A stretch of 64,000 nt of DNA from Martinezella tropici (GCA_000799755.1 JUHI01000011.1:124001-188000), one strand, 5' to 3'. Shown: positions 40,852 to 50,440, counted from the first letter of the stretch. Made by a program: numbers and translations. The notes: generated by a model from the sequence alone, not told the origin.

Positions 40852-41724
40852 TTACCCGACCTCCCCTTCCCGCGAGAAAGAGGAGCGAAACAGCCTCGGC
40901 GTCGTTCCCGTTCGCCGCTTGAAAATATCGTAAAACCGGCTGCTGGAACCGAAGCCGCAATCATAGGCGATCTGCAGGATTGGCGTGTCCGTCTCGGCGA
41001 GCTGCTGCATCGCGCGCGCCAGGCGATAACGCGTGAGATATTCGTTGACCGGAATGCCAAGTACGCTGCGGAAAATCTTGTTGGCTGTGCTTGGATGCAT
41101 TCCGGCAAGCCCCGCCAGCATCGGCAGGCTGACCGGCTCGGAATAATGGCTATGGATCAGATCGGCCAGCGTTTCGGCCCGACCCACGGCAATGCCGGCG
41201 CCGGATGCCTGGGACTGGCGAGATATCGGGCGATCGCCGATCGGAATATCGAGGATGAAGCGCCTAATCCTGAGCTTGATCTCATCGCGGATCAATTGAC
41301 GCCGGGCGGCATCGCCGCATTGCCACTCCTCCACCCATTGAGGCAGGAGAATAGCATCCGTGGCATGGGCACGCGCATCCGCTGAAAAGCGTCCCTGCAT
41401 GATCGACTGCCTGACGTTGCGATCGATCGGCAGACCGAGGAAATCAGTTAGCGGAAGGTAGATGCACACGAGCGGCGCGTCTGGCGTCACGGCAATCGTC
41501 CTATGAGGGATGGCAGCCCAGAAAAGCACCAGACGCCCCGCCTCCACGCGTTCCTGCCTTCCATTGAAGATGTAAGCCATCTCGCCTTCGAGCAGAAAGT
41601 TCAGCTCGACGTGATCATGCCAATGCGCCGCATTCATCGCATCGGCGATATGCTGCTCGATCAGAAAATTACCTTCCGATGCGAGCAGGGCTCCCCGCTC
41701 GGCGGATATGCGAAGTCGTGACAC
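40852..41724 (-). CDS. AraC-family regulator of the glycoside cluster
   Basis: A 290-residue regulator. The N-terminal cupin sensing domain (about residues 20-110) includes HWHDHVELNFLLEGEMAYIFNG, with His residues placed as in sugar-sensing cupins. The C-terminal double helix-turn-helix (about residues 185-285) has MHPSTANKIFRSVLGIPVNEYLTRYRLARAM and ILQIAYDCGFGSSSRFYDIFKRRTG. It is divergent from the GH4 glycosidase gene (110 bp apart), which fits MelR/RafR-type control of alpha-galactoside use. Confidence 0.9.
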   Translation of the reverse strand: MSRLRISAERGALLASEGNFLIEQHIADAMNAAHWHDHVELNFLLEGEMAYIFNGRQERVEAGRLVLFWAAIPHRTIAVTPDAPLVCIYLPLTDFLGLPIDRNVRQSIMQGRFSADARAHATDAILLPQWVEEWQCGDAARRQLIRDEIKLRIRRFILDIPIGDRPISRQSQASGAGIAVGRAETLADLIHSHYSEPVSLPMLAGLAGMHPSTANKIFRSVLGIPVNEYLTRYRLARAMQQLAETDTPILQIAYDCGFGSSSRFYDIFKRRTGTTPRLFRSSFSREGEVG

Positions 41725-41834
41725 GGTTGCCTGCTTTCTGGCGCGAATCCGGGAATAATTTCTTTACTAGCAGGAGGAAATCCCAGTTTAAATGCTGCAT
41801 CTAACTCCGCAGACATCTCTTGTGGAGAGTTCCC

Positions 41835-43151
41835 ATGCCAAAGATCTGCCTGATCGGTGCCGGCAGCACCGTTTTCGCCCAGAATATTCTAGGCGACGTC
41901 CTTTCCAGCAAAAGCGGTGGCGATTACGTCATCAGCCTCTTCGACATCGACCCTGAACGCCTGAAGACTTCCGAGATAGTGGCGCAGCGCATCTGCGAGG
42001 CGCTTCATCTCGACAAGGTACGCGTCGAGGCGACGCTCGATCGCCGAAAAGCACTGCAGGGTTCGGATTTCGTCATCCTGATGATGCAGGTGGGCGGCTA
42101 CAAGCCGGCGACCGTGACCGATTTCGAAGTTCCGAAACGGCATGGGCTACGGCAGACCATCGCCGATACGCTCGGGATCGGTGGGATCTTCCGCGGGCTG
42201 CGCACAATTCCCGTGCTGGAAGCGATCTGCCGTGACGTGGAAGAGGTCTGCCCTAACGCGCTCCTGATGCAATATGTCAACCCGATGGCGATCAATTGCT
42301 GGGCGATCAAGGAAATTGCCCCGAGCATTCGCACCGTCGGCCTTTGCCACAGCGTGCAGCACACCGCCGCCCATCTTGCCGATTGCCTCGGTGAGGATAT
42401 TGCCGATATCAACTATCTCTCGGCCGGCATCAACCATGTCGCCTTCTTCCTCAAATATGAAAAGCTGCGGGCCGATGGCAGCCGCGAGGATCTCTATCCG
42501 CGCCTGCGCGCACTGACCGAGGAAGGGCGCGTTCCTTCCGGCGACCGCGTCCGTTTCGACGTTTTGAAACGGCTTGGCCACTTCGTCACGGAATCGAGCG
42601 AGCATTTTTCGGAATATACGTCCTGGTACATCAAGGAAGGCCGCAATGATCTGATCGCGCAGCTCAACATTCCGCTGGATGAGTATATCCGCCGCTGCGA
42701 GGTCCAGATCGCCGAATGGCACGAGCTGCGCCGCGATCTTGAAGGCGGCAAGCCGATCGATGTTTGCCGCAGCAATGAATATGCAGCCGGCATCATTCAT
42801 GCCGCCGTCAGCGGCCAGCCTGCGCTGATCTACGGAAACGTCCCGAACAATGGCCTCATCCAGAACCTGCCCGACGAATGCATCGTCGAGGTGCCCTGTC
42901 ATGTCGATCACAACGGCATTCAGCCGATCCGCATCGGGCGCATACCTTCGCAGCTCGCTGCCGTCATGCGCTTGAGCGTTTCCGTACAGGAACTGACGGT
43001 CGAGGCGGCACTGACGAAAAGGCGGGATCGCATCTACCAGGCAGCGCTTCTCGATCCCCATACGTCGGCGGAGCTGTCACCGGATCAGATCTGGAAGATG
43101 GTGGATGACATGATCGAGCGGCACGGCAGTCTTCTGCCCGCCTATCACTAG
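41835..43151 (+). CDS. Glycoside hydrolase family 4 (alpha-galactosidase MelA-like)
   Basis: A 438-residue NAD- and Mn-dependent glycosidase. The Rossmann motif ICLIGAGSTVFAQNI is at the N-terminus; the metal-binding Cys and His are in GLCHSVQHT and INHVAFF; YVNPMAINCWA is the conserved substrate-side loop. E. coli MelA has about 450 residues. GH4 enzymes cleave by oxidation at C3 and elimination, acting on alpha-galactosides, alpha-glucosides or glycuronides. Context (kinase, AgaS-like and GatZ-like genes) points to a galacto-configured sugar, possibly an amino sugar. It is cytoplasmic, so the intact glycoside must be imported by the ABC system below. The start at 41835 follows GGAGAG. A terminator lies after the stop. 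Confidence 0.92.
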   Translation: MPKICLIGAGSTVFAQNILGDVLSSKSGGDYVISLFDIDPERLKTSEIVAQRICEALHLDKVRVEATLDRRKALQGSDFVILMMQVGGYKPATVTDFEVPKRHGLRQTIADTLGIGGIFRGLRTIPVLEAICRDVEEVCPNALLMQYVNPMAINCWAIKEIAPSIRTVGLCHSVQHTAAHLADCLGEDIADINYLSAGINHVAFFLKYEKLRADGSREDLYPRLRALTEEGRVPSGDRVRFDVLKRLGHFVTESSEHFSEYTSWYIKEGRNDLIAQLNIPLDEYIRRCEVQIAEWHELRRDLEGGKPIDVCRSNEYAAGIIHAAVSGQPALIYGNVPNNGLIQNLPDECIVEVPCHVDHNGIQPIRIGRIPSQLAAVMRLSVSVQELTVEAALTKRRDRIYQAALLDPHTSAELSPDQIWKMVDDMIERHGSLLPAYH

Positions 43152-43181
43152 CCATATTCGGCATCGGGCCGTCACGCGCAA

Positions 43182-43211
43182 GCGCGGTTTCCTCGCGAAA
43201 GGAAGCCGCGC
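43182..43211 (+). terminator. Terminator after the GH4 gene
   Basis: GCGCGG (43182-43187) pairs with CCGCGC (43206-43211), and TTCCT (43189-43193) with AGGAA (43200-43204), separated by one mismatch. CTTGTTGTTT follows at once. This separates GH4 transcription from the operon that starts with the DeoR gene. Confidence 0.65.
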
Positions 43212-43247
43212 CTTGTTGTTTATGGGACCTGACAAACTTCAAATTAG

Positions 43248-43271
43248 ATCATAAAAGATCAGAATTATGAT
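43248..43271. promoter_or_regulatory. Candidate DeoR operator upstream of its own gene
   Basis: ATCATAA (43248-43254) and TTATGAT (43265-43271) form a 7-bp inverted repeat with 10 bp between, set among several GATC words. It is 41 bp before the DeoR start. DeoR-family proteins often bind such AT-rich repeats in their own promoter. Confidence 0.4.
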
Positions 43272-43312
43272 TGACATTGATCTTATTGGGTGGAAATCTG
43301 AGCGAAATAGAA

Positions 43313-44131
43313 ATGATAATGGAAGAGGAACCTTCGTTGAGCCAGGCCGGGGGAGTCAAAGTCGATCGTCTCGACGCCATTCGCAGCCATCTGTATGCGA
43401 ACGGATTTTCGACCATCCAGGCGCTTGCGGACGCCATCGGTGCTTCCCTGGCAACGGTGCGCAGAGATCTGCAGGTTCTCGAAAGAGAGGGGGCGATCGA
43501 TCGGGTGCATGGTGGCGCGCGCATTGCCGAGGGCTCGTCGGTGGAGCTTGCTTTTCAGGAGCGAGCCAAGCGGCACTTGTCGGCCAAGCGCGCCATCGCA
43601 ACGGCAGCCTATGACCTGCTGACGCCGCGCACCGCCATCTTCCTCGATGCCGGCACCACGGTGCTGCAGCTTGCCCGCCTCATCCGCCTGAACCCGATGC
43701 CGCTTCGCATCTTCACCAACGGCCTGACGGTTGCGCAGGAATTCCTCAATATCCCCAATCTGGAAGTCGTGTTGCTCGGCGGGCAGCTTCGCAGCGAAAA
43801 CGCGTCGCTCGTCGGGCCGCAGGCCGAAGCCATGCTGGAGAGCATCTGGTTCGACCAGCTCTTCCTCGGCGCAAGCGCCATCAGCCCCGACGGCGCGATC
43901 TATAGCGTCGATAGCGCCGAAGCGAGCCTCAACAAATGCATGCTCACCCGTTCCGCGCATCGTTTCGTCCTCGCAGACTCCTCGAAGTTCGGTACGATGA
44001 CGACCTATAAGGTTGCCCCCTTAAGCGCTGCGAAGGTCATCACCGATGCCGGTCTTTCCGCGCATTGGCGCAGCGAACTTATCAATCTCGGCATCGAGGC
44101 GACGATCGCGGATCTCGGAGCGCCGGAATGA
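43313..44131 (+). CDS. DeoR-family regulator of sugar catabolism
   Basis: A 272-residue DeoR/GlpR-type repressor. The helix-turn-helix is at about residues 15-70 (RLDAIRSHLYANGFSTIQALADAIGASLATVRRDLQVLEREGAIDRVHGGA). The sugar-phosphate sensing domain has FLDAGTTVLQLARL and GASAISPDGAIYS, the classical phosphate-binding pattern. The start at 43313 is tentative (43319 is an alternative); the longest frame begins with TTG at 43271 inside the operator region. It overlaps the kinase gene (ATGA). Its inducer is probably a sugar phosphate from the pathway, such as galactosamine-6-phosphate or tagatose-6-phosphate. Confidence 0.9.
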   Translation: MIMEEEPSLSQAGGVKVDRLDAIRSHLYANGFSTIQALADAIGASLATVRRDLQVLEREGAIDRVHGGARIAEGSSVELAFQERAKRHLSAKRAIATAAYDLLTPRTAIFLDAGTTVLQLARLIRLNPMPLRIFTNGLTVAQEFLNIPNLEVVLLGGQLRSENASLVGPQAEAMLESIWFDQLFLGASAISPDGAIYSVDSAEASLNKCMLTRSAHRFVLADSSKFGTMTTYKVAPLSAAKVITDAGLSAHWRSELINLGIEATIADLGAPE

Positions 44132-45126
44132 GCAGCGACCTCATCCTCGGCATCGATGGCGGCGGCAGCAAGGTGCTGGTCGCGCTCGCCGATCGTGCCG
44201 GCAACGTGCTGCGGATGTCGCGTAGCGGCGGCGTCAACCCGATGGATAATCCGAACTGGCGGCGCGAACTGGATCTTGCGCTGCGCCCCTTCCTGGAACA
44301 GGAACGACTGGCGGCCGTCGCCGCAGCCCTGCCCGCCTATGGCGAGGTGGCCCGGCTGTCCGAACAGCAGCGCGAAGCGATCGAAAGCAGCTTTCCCAAG
44401 CCACGGCAGCTTATTCTCAACGATGTCGACGCAGCCCATCTCGGCGCCTTTGCCGGCGAACCCGGCATTCTGATCCTGTCCGGCACGGGTTCGATGGCCT
44501 GGGCGCGCAACGGCGCCGGCCTGTCCGCGCGCGTCGGCGGCTGGGGCGACGTCATCGGCGACGAGGGCAGCAGCTATTGGATCGGGCGGGCGGCCCTCAG
44601 TCTCGTCAGCCAGAGCCTCGATGGGCGTGCAGCCCCGACTGCGCTTGCGAAAGCCATATTCGAATTCCTGAATCTCGACAGTATCGACCCGGTGAACGCT
44701 CTCGGAGGATGGGTCAGCGAACTTGAAAACCCGCGTGCCGAGATCGCCGCCCTTTCTATTCTCGTCGATCGCGTCGCTCGTGCCGGTGATGGCGCGGCAA
44801 AGCAACTGATCGACCAGGCGGCATTGGAACTCGCAAAGCATGTCGAAGCCATAGCGCCGCATTGCGATGCTGTGGCCGATTGGACCTATGCCGGGGGAAC
44901 ATTTGCAAGCCGCACCCTGCTTGCGGCACTCGAGCGGCGCATCGGCCGGCCAGCCGCAAGCCCGAAGCTTCCTCCCATCGGCGGCGCCCTCTTGGCGGCC
45001 GCCCGTCTCCTCGACTGGCCGGTGGATGACGGCTGGGTCACGCAAATCGCCGCCACGGCAAAGACTGCGGTGGTGCATTCCAGTGAAGCAGACCTCAATA
45101 ACAAGGAAAGAAGGGAACATGCGTAA
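44128..45126 (+). CDS. BadF/BadG-type sugar kinase (N-acetylhexosamine/hexosamine kinase-like)
   Basis: A 332-residue ASKHA-fold kinase. The phosphate-1 motif is LGIDGGGSKVLVALAD at the N-terminus; the family pattern LSGTGSMAWAR and GGWGDVIGDEGSSYWIG follow near residues 115-150; an adenosine-side segment YAGGTFASRTL lies near residue 255. Relatives include N-acetylglucosamine kinase and glucosamine kinase. The start at 44128 overlaps the DeoR stop. In this operon it likely phosphorylates the amino sugar released by the GH4 enzyme, feeding the SIS-domain protein. The exact sugar is not provable from sequence. Confidence 0.87.
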   Translation: MSSDLILGIDGGGSKVLVALADRAGNVLRMSRSGGVNPMDNPNWRRELDLALRPFLEQERLAAVAAALPAYGEVARLSEQQREAIESSFPKPRQLILNDVDAAHLGAFAGEPGILILSGTGSMAWARNGAGLSARVGGWGDVIGDEGSSYWIGRAALSLVSQSLDGRAAPTALAKAIFEFLNLDSIDPVNALGGWVSELENPRAEIAALSILVDRVARAGDGAAKQLIDQAALELAKHVEAIAPHCDAVADWTYAGGTFASRTLLAALERRIGRPAASPKLPPIGGALLAAARLLDWPVDDGWVTQIAATAKTAVVHSSEADLNNKERREHA

Positions 45127-46375
45127 ATATACTTTGCCATTCGTCGCCTTAGCGGCGCTCGTTGCCGCCGTTCCGGCTCTCGCTCAGGATGCGAAACCGC
45201 TCGCCGGCCAATCGATCACGGTCCTAATGCCTTCGCCGCAGGCGCCGAACATTCCCGGCGATTTCGAAGCCGAGACCGGCATCCACGTCAACATGCAGAC
45301 GCTGTCGTGGGATGATATCCGCCCGAAGCTCGTCACCTCGCTGATCGCAGGCACCGCGCCAGCTGACGTTACTGAATTCGACTGGTCGTGGACCGGCCAG
45401 TTCAGCGCCGCCGACTGGTATCTGCCGCTCAATGATGTGATCGATGCTGATACCGTCAAGGATATCGGCGTCTCCAAGATCTTCACCGTCAACGGCAATC
45501 TGCTCGGCGTGCCCTATACCAACGACTTCCGCGTCATGCTGATCAACAAGAAGCATTTCGCCGATGCGGGCATCACCACGATGCCGAAGACGCTCGACGA
45601 ACTGGTCGCCGCGGCCAAGCAGATCAAGGCAAAGAAGATCACGACCTATCCGATCGGGCTGCCGCTTTCAGCGACCGAAGGTGCGTCGACCAGCTGGTAT
45701 CTGCTGACGAAAGCCTTCGGCGGCGAACTGTTCGACAAGGATTTCAAGCCGCTTTTCGTCTCGAAGGATTCGGCCGGCTACAAGGCGCTCGCCTTCGAGC
45801 TGATGCTGCTGAAGGAAGGTCTGGTCGATCCGGCCTCCACCGGTCTCAAGGACAGCCAGATCAACGAAAGCATGTTTGCCCAGGGCGTGACCAGCATCAT
45901 GATCTCGGGCGAGCCGGGCAGGATCGGTCAAATGAACGATCCGAAGCAATCTAAGGTCGCCGGCCAGGTCGAGGCGATCCTGGTTCCGACGGCCAGCGGC
46001 GAAACTCGCAGCTTCGGCCTTCCCGAAGCGCTTGCCATCCCGCGCGTCTCGCAGAACAAGGAGGCCGCGATCGCCTTCGTCAAATGGTTCACCAGCAAGG
46101 AGTTCCAGAAGAAGAACGCGGCCAACGGCGCATTGCCGACGCGCACTTCCGCATTGTCCGAGCTCAATGCTGCCGGCCAGTTGCTGAGCGGCGACACGCT
46201 TGTGGCGCAATCGAAGACCGTCGAGCCGCTGTTCCCGCAGGGCACGCCCCCCTGGTATCCGGAATTCTCAAGCGCGGTGAACACGGCCATCAATAGCGCC
46301 GCAAAGGGCCAGGTCACCGTTGATCAGGCCATGCAGAATATCGCCGAAGCTGCAAAGCAGGCATCGGCGCAATGA
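45119..46375 (+). CDS. Sugar ABC transporter substrate-binding protein (family 1)
   Basis: A 418-residue periplasmic protein of the MalE/UgpB type. Residues 1-22 form a signal peptide (MRKYTLPFVALAALVAAVPALAQ). The mature part begins with the family pattern of a strand then FEAETGIHVNMQTLSWDDIRPKL, and has ADVTEFDWSWTGQF and the C-terminal FVKWFTSKEFQKKNA. It overlaps the kinase gene by 8 bp and the first permease by 4 bp, with an AAGAAGGG ribosome site. It should capture an oligosaccharide or glycoside that the GH4 enzyme splits after import. Confidence 0.92.
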   Translation: MRKYTLPFVALAALVAAVPALAQDAKPLAGQSITVLMPSPQAPNIPGDFEAETGIHVNMQTLSWDDIRPKLVTSLIAGTAPADVTEFDWSWTGQFSAADWYLPLNDVIDADTVKDIGVSKIFTVNGNLLGVPYTNDFRVMLINKKHFADAGITTMPKTLDELVAAAKQIKAKKITTYPIGLPLSATEGASTSWYLLTKAFGGELFDKDFKPLFVSKDSAGYKALAFELMLLKEGLVDPASTGLKDSQINESMFAQGVTSIMISGEPGRIGQMNDPKQSKVAGQVEAILVPTASGETRSFGLPEALAIPRVSQNKEAAIAFVKWFTSKEFQKKNAANGALPTRTSALSELNAAGQLLSGDTLVAQSKTVEPLFPQGTPPWYPEFSSAVNTAINSAAKGQVTVDQAMQNIAEAAKQASAQ

Positions 46376-47289
46376 CAATCGCAATCTCTGCCGGTGGCAG
46401 GACAAAGCGTGGTGTCGGCATCAAGACCGACACCACGCTTGGGGTCCTGCTCGTTTTGCCGATCCTGATCACGATGGCGGCGCTTGTCTTCTACCCGATC
46501 GCAAGAACCGTCTGGGACAGCCTGCACAGGGTCAATCCGATGCAGGCGGGCACGCCCTTTGTCGGGCTGGAAAACTACACCCGCATGTTTTCCGACGCGC
46601 CGCTTGGTACGACGTGGATCAATACGTTCATCTACGTCGTGCTGGCAGTCGCGGCCGAAACGGTGTTCGGCGTGCTTGCCGCAGCGCTCATCAATCAGGT
46701 CAAGGTTGGCCGTCGCTGGCTGCTTGCCGCCGTCGTGCTGCCCTGGGCGCTGCCCGGTGTCGTCAATGCGGTGATCTGGCTCTGGATCTATCAGCCCGGT
46801 GCGGGCTTGCTGAACGGCATTCTTTCGGCCGTCGGCCTGCCTTTCGACAACCATGTCTGGTTCAACGATCGCACCAGCGCCATCATCGCGGTCACGGTGG
46901 TTCACGTCTGGCGCATGATGCCCCTGACCGTCGTTATCGTGCTTGCCGCCATGCAGAGCATCCCAGCGCATCTTTATGAGGCGGCGCGGATCGACGGCGC
47001 CACGCGCACGCAGATGTTTACCCTCGTCACGCTTCCGCTGGTGCGCAGTGCCATTGCAGTTGCCATGACCAATGCGACTGTCAACGCATTCAACCTCTTC
47101 GATGAGGCATGGGTCCTGGCTGGCTCAAGTCTCGAAACCCGGCCGGTTCTCGTCCAGATCTATCTCGAGACCTTCCAGAACCTGCGCTTCTCCTACGGCA
47201 TGGCGCTGTCGCTTGTGATCACTTTGGTCTCGCTGCTGGTCTCGCTCGTCTATGTCCTGCGCGTCTATCGCAACACCCGGTTTGACTGA
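46372..47289 (+). CDS. Sugar ABC transporter permease 1 (MalF/UgpA type)
   Basis: A 305-residue permease with six predicted helices. The ATPase-coupling EAA loop is LYEAARIDGATRTQMFTLVTLP near residue 205. It begins with a short cytoplasmic tail and hydrophobic helix TTLGVLLVLPILITMAALVF. It overlaps the binding protein by 4 bp and abuts permease 2 (stop and start share a base). It forms a heterodimeric channel with permease 2, powered by the ATPase at 50453. Confidence 0.92.
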   Translation: MTIAISAGGRTKRGVGIKTDTTLGVLLVLPILITMAALVFYPIARTVWDSLHRVNPMQAGTPFVGLENYTRMFSDAPLGTTWINTFIYVVLAVAAETVFGVLAAALINQVKVGRRWLLAAVVLPWALPGVVNAVIWLWIYQPGAGLLNGILSAVGLPFDNHVWFNDRTSAIIAVTVVHVWRMMPLTVVIVLAAMQSIPAHLYEAARIDGATRTQMFTLVTLPLVRSAIAVAMTNATVNAFNLFDEAWVLAGSSLETRPVLVQIYLETFQNLRFSYGMALSLVITLVSLLVSLVYVLRVYRNTRFD

Positions 47290-48146
47290 TGAAACAGAGC
47301 CTTTCATATCGTTTGCTGATCTGGGCCGGTGTCGCGGTTCTCCTGATCTGGTCGCTCGGACCGATCTATTGGACGCTCGCAAGCTCGATCACCCCGACCG
47401 AGGATTTCTCGGCGCGACCCATCCATTTCTTTCCCCAGCATTTCACGCTGGATCATTTCTCGCGTCTGTTCGGCATCGATATCGCGAGAATCGGCGGGGT
47501 CCAGGTCTGGTCGCAATTTCGCGCCGCGCTCATCAACAGCATCGTGACTTCGATGGCTGCAACGCTCCTTTGCGTCGCGATCTCAGCACTCGGCGCCTAC
47601 GCGTTCACGCGTATCCAGTTTCCTGGACGAGGCTTCCTGTTTGCAGCCGTCGTCGCGACCCTTGCAATTCCCGGCTATGCTGTGCTGATCCCGCTTTACC
47701 GGATCATGATCGGCCTGCACCTGGTCGATACCTATGTCGGCATCGCCCTGATCTACGTCTCGGCCTACCTGCCCCTGTCGCTCTGGTTATTGCGCAGCGT
47801 CTTCGAAGCGCTGCCGATCGCGCTGGAAGAGGCTGCGCAGCTCGATGGCGCCGGCAGGCTCTACATCTTCTTCAACATCGTTCTGCCGCTCGCCGGTCCG
47901 GGGCTTACGGCAGCGGCGATCCTGACCTTTCTTGGCGCATGGGGACAGTATCTCGTGCCGCTCATCTTCTCGCCGCAGGCGACGAAGCCTTTGACGGTGC
48001 TGATCCCTGAATTCGTCACCAAGAACTTCATCGACTATGGGCTGATCACTGCAAGCGGATCGATTGCCATCATCATCCCCGCCCTGGTCGTCATCTTTCT
48101 CAATCGATACCTCGTCAGCGGTCTGCTGGCCGGATCGGTCAAGTAA
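47289..48146 (+). CDS. Sugar ABC transporter permease 2 (MalG/UgpE type)
   Basis: A 285-residue permease with six predicted helices and the EAA loop LPIALEEAAQLDGAGRLYIFFNIVLP near residue 185. The N-terminal helix is followed by a periplasmic loop with SSITPTEDFSARPIHFFP, typical of this subunit. It starts on the last base of the preceding stop codon (TGATG). Partner of permease 1. Confidence 0.92.
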   Translation: MKQSLSYRLLIWAGVAVLLIWSLGPIYWTLASSITPTEDFSARPIHFFPQHFTLDHFSRLFGIDIARIGGVQVWSQFRAALINSIVTSMAATLLCVAISALGAYAFTRIQFPGRGFLFAAVVATLAIPGYAVLIPLYRIMIGLHLVDTYVGIALIYVSAYLPLSLWLLRSVFEALPIALEEAAQLDGAGRLYIFFNIVLPLAGPGLTAAAILTFLGAWGQYLVPLIFSPQATKPLTVLIPEFVTKNFIDYGLITASGSIAIIIPALVVIFLNRYLVSGLLAGSVK

Positions 48147-48158
48147 ATCGGAGCTAGC

Positions 48159-49112
48159 ATGAATACGACGGAAAAGGTGATCTTCGAGCAATTCCCCTAT
48201 TGGGAAAAGGCGATCGGATCGGTCTCCGCCCCGCACGATGCCGAATTGACGGTCTTTCTGGGCTGCGGCACATCCTATAATCTCGCCCTGTCGCTTGCGA
48301 CCCATGCCAACCTTGCCGGTTATCCGGCGATTGCAGCACCGGGCGCGGAATGGCTTAACCGGCCGGCCGCCTTCTGGCCGCGCTGGCAGAAGGTTCATCT
48401 TGTGGCCCTTTCGCGCAGCGGGGAGACGACGGAAACAGTTGCCGCCGCCAAGGCAAGCCGCAAAGCCGGCGTTTTCGTCACCGCTATTACGGTCGAGCCG
48501 GAAAGCTCGCTTGCCAAGAATTGCGACCGGCTGATCGAGGCGGCAACCCATGGCGACGAAGGCATCGTCATGACAGTCTCTGCGAGCCTGATGCTGCTTC
48601 TGGGCATGCAGATGGTCGGTGTGGAGATCCCGCCGTCGATCGTTCGATCTGCACAGGATCTCGCAGCCCAGCTCGACAAAGCTCTCCCCGGCATCATTGA
48701 GGGGCGGTCGCATTTCGTCTTCCTTGGCAGCGGATCGCTCTACGGCATCGCTCTCGAAGGCGCATTGAAGCTGATGGAAATGAGCCAGATTGTGACGCAA
48801 GGTTTCCACCCGCTGGAATATCGACACGGACCGATCAGCCTCGTCGACGAAGGCACCGCGGTCGTCATGCTCTACAGTGCCGACCAGAAGACCGCCGAGA
48901 CGCTGCTGGTGGATGAGCTGCAGCAAAAGGGTGCGACCGTCATCGGCTTCGGCGGCCCGGGCGATCTGGAACTGACTGTCGATTGCGATCCAGCACTTGC
49001 GGGCCTCTGCGTGCTACCAGCGCTGCAGGTTCTTGGCGAGCGTGCCGCCCAGGCCAAGGGTGTCGATACGGTCTCGCCCCGCCATCTGACAAAGGTCGTG
49101 ATGCTCGGATGA
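48159..49112 (+). CDS. SIS-domain sugar-phosphate isomerase/deaminase (AgaS / NagB-II-like)
   Basis: A 317-residue protein with two SIS domains, like the isomerase half of GlmS. The first domain has FLGCGTSYNLALSLA and LSRSGETTETVAAAKASRKAG; the second has FLGSGSLYGIALEGALKLMEMSQIVTQGFHPLEYRHGP, where the EYRHGP motif carries the residues used by sugar-phosphate isomerases. There is no glutaminase domain, so it should run toward deamination: hexosamine-6-phosphate to ketohexose-6-phosphate plus ammonia. AgaS does this for galactosamine-6-phosphate, NagB-II for glucosamine-6-phosphate. It overlaps the GatZ-like gene (ATGA), favouring tagatose-6-phosphate as its product. Confidence 0.85.
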   Translation: MNTTEKVIFEQFPYWEKAIGSVSAPHDAELTVFLGCGTSYNLALSLATHANLAGYPAIAAPGAEWLNRPAAFWPRWQKVHLVALSRSGETTETVAAAKASRKAGVFVTAITVEPESSLAKNCDRLIEAATHGDEGIVMTVSASLMLLLGMQMVGVEIPPSIVRSAQDLAAQLDKALPGIIEGRSHFVFLGSGSLYGIALEGALKLMEMSQIVTQGFHPLEYRHGPISLVDEGTAVVMLYSADQKTAETLLVDELQQKGATVIGFGGPGDLELTVDCDPALAGLCVLPALQVLGERAAQAKGVDTVSPRHLTKVVMLG

Positions 49113-50440
49113 CCGCGTCCATCGAACGTAACCGGCACGTCGCGCTGAAAAAACTTCTCGGCGACCGCGTCGAAGCCTTGCCCCGCGGGATCACGTCGGT
49201 CTGCTCGGCGCATCCGCTTGTCATCGAGGCGGCGCTAAAGCGTGCTGCTTCTGATAAGGTGGTCGCGCTCATCGAAGCGACCTGCAATCAGGTCAATCAG
49301 GATGGTGGCTACACCGGGATGACGCCGGGCGATTTTCGACGTTTCGTCGAAAGCATCGCCGCCGCAGTCGGCTTTCCCGCCAATCGCATCATCCTCGGAG
49401 GCGATCATCTCGGGCCGAACCCGTGGAGAAAGCTGCCGGCGGAAGAAGCGATGGCGAAGGCCGAGGCGATGATGGCGGCCTATATCGAGGCAGGCTTCGA
49501 AAAGATCCATCTCGATACATCAATGGGCTGCGCCGGCGAGCCCGTGGCCCTGGCCGACGAGCTGACGGCGGAGCGCGCCGCACGGCTTGCCCGCGTGGCG
49601 GAAGAGGCTGCCCTTCGCTCCGGCAGCCGGCCACCCGTCTATATTATTGGAACCGAGGTCCCGCCGCCCGGCGGCGCCACCCATGCGCTCGACGAGCTTG
49701 AGATCACGCGACCCGAAGCGGCGATGAACACATTGGCAGTGCATCGCACGGCCTTTGCGAAGGCCGGTATCGGGAAAATCCTGGAGCGGGTGGTCGCCAT
49801 CGTCGTTCAGCCCGGTGTCGAATTCGGCAATGCCAATGTCGCCCTCTACAGGCCGGATCGGGCAGGTGGCTTGGTTGGCGCTCTGGAGCAAATGCCCGGC
49901 ATGCTCTTCGAGGCCCATTCCACGGACTACCAACCAACAGGAGCGCTTACGGCCCTCGTCGATGGCGGCTTCGCCATCCTCAAGGTCGGTCCGGGCCTGA
50001 CCTTTGCCATGCGAGAGGCGCTTTATGGCCTCGACGCCATCGCATCGGTTCTCGCCGGAAGGGCTTTGCCCGATACGCTCCACGCGACCATGGAGGCCGT
50101 CATGCTCGGAAATCCGGCTCACTGGAATTCCCATTACAGTGGCTCGGCCGAGGAACAGCGCCTGCAGCGGCACTTCAGCTATAGCGATCGCATCCGCTAC
50201 TATTGGCCGGACGACAAGGCGGCTGCGGCAGTCGAGACCCTGCTGTCGCGCTTCGATGGCGATATTCCGGAAACGCTGATCAGCCAGTATCTCGGCCGGG
50301 TCTATCCGGCAGTGGTCGCCAAAAAGGTTCTGCCCCGCGCGCGCGATCTCTGCATTGCGGCGATCGATGCGGCGCTGGAACCTTATTCTGCAGCAACGAT
50401 CGCATGGCCTGCGTCGGCGATCAGCAACACGCCTTTCTAA
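49109..50440 (+). CDS. GatZ/KbaZ-family protein (tagatose-6-phosphate metabolism)
   Basis: A 443-residue protein of the GatZ/KbaZ family. It has GITSVCSAHPLVIEAAL, LIEATCNQVNQDGGYTGMTP, GGDHLGPNPWR and FEKIHLDTSMGC, all hallmark segments. In enteric bacteria GatZ/KbaZ is the stabilising subunit of tagatose-bisphosphate aldolase, whose catalytic subunit (GatY/KbaY) is not encoded in this window. In Agrobacterium a GatZ homologue has been described as a tagatose-6-phosphate 4-epimerase, which would yield fructose-6-phosphate directly. The start at 49109 overlaps the SIS gene; an upstream start at 48983 lies inside that gene. The absence of GatY favours the epimerase role here. Confidence 0.9.
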   Translation: MTASIERNRHVALKKLLGDRVEALPRGITSVCSAHPLVIEAALKRAASDKVVALIEATCNQVNQDGGYTGMTPGDFRRFVESIAAAVGFPANRIILGGDHLGPNPWRKLPAEEAMAKAEAMMAAYIEAGFEKIHLDTSMGCAGEPVALADELTAERAARLARVAEEAALRSGSRPPVYIIGTEVPPPGGATHALDELEITRPEAAMNTLAVHRTAFAKAGIGKILERVVAIVVQPGVEFGNANVALYRPDRAGGLVGALEQMPGMLFEAHSTDYQPTGALTALVDGGFAILKVGPGLTFAMREALYGLDAIASVLAGRALPDTLHATMEAVMLGNPAHWNSHYSGSAEEQRLQRHFSYSDRIRYYWPDDKAAAAVETLLSRFDGDIPETLISQYLGRVYPAVVAKKVLPRARDLCIAAIDAALEPYSAATIAWPASAISNTPF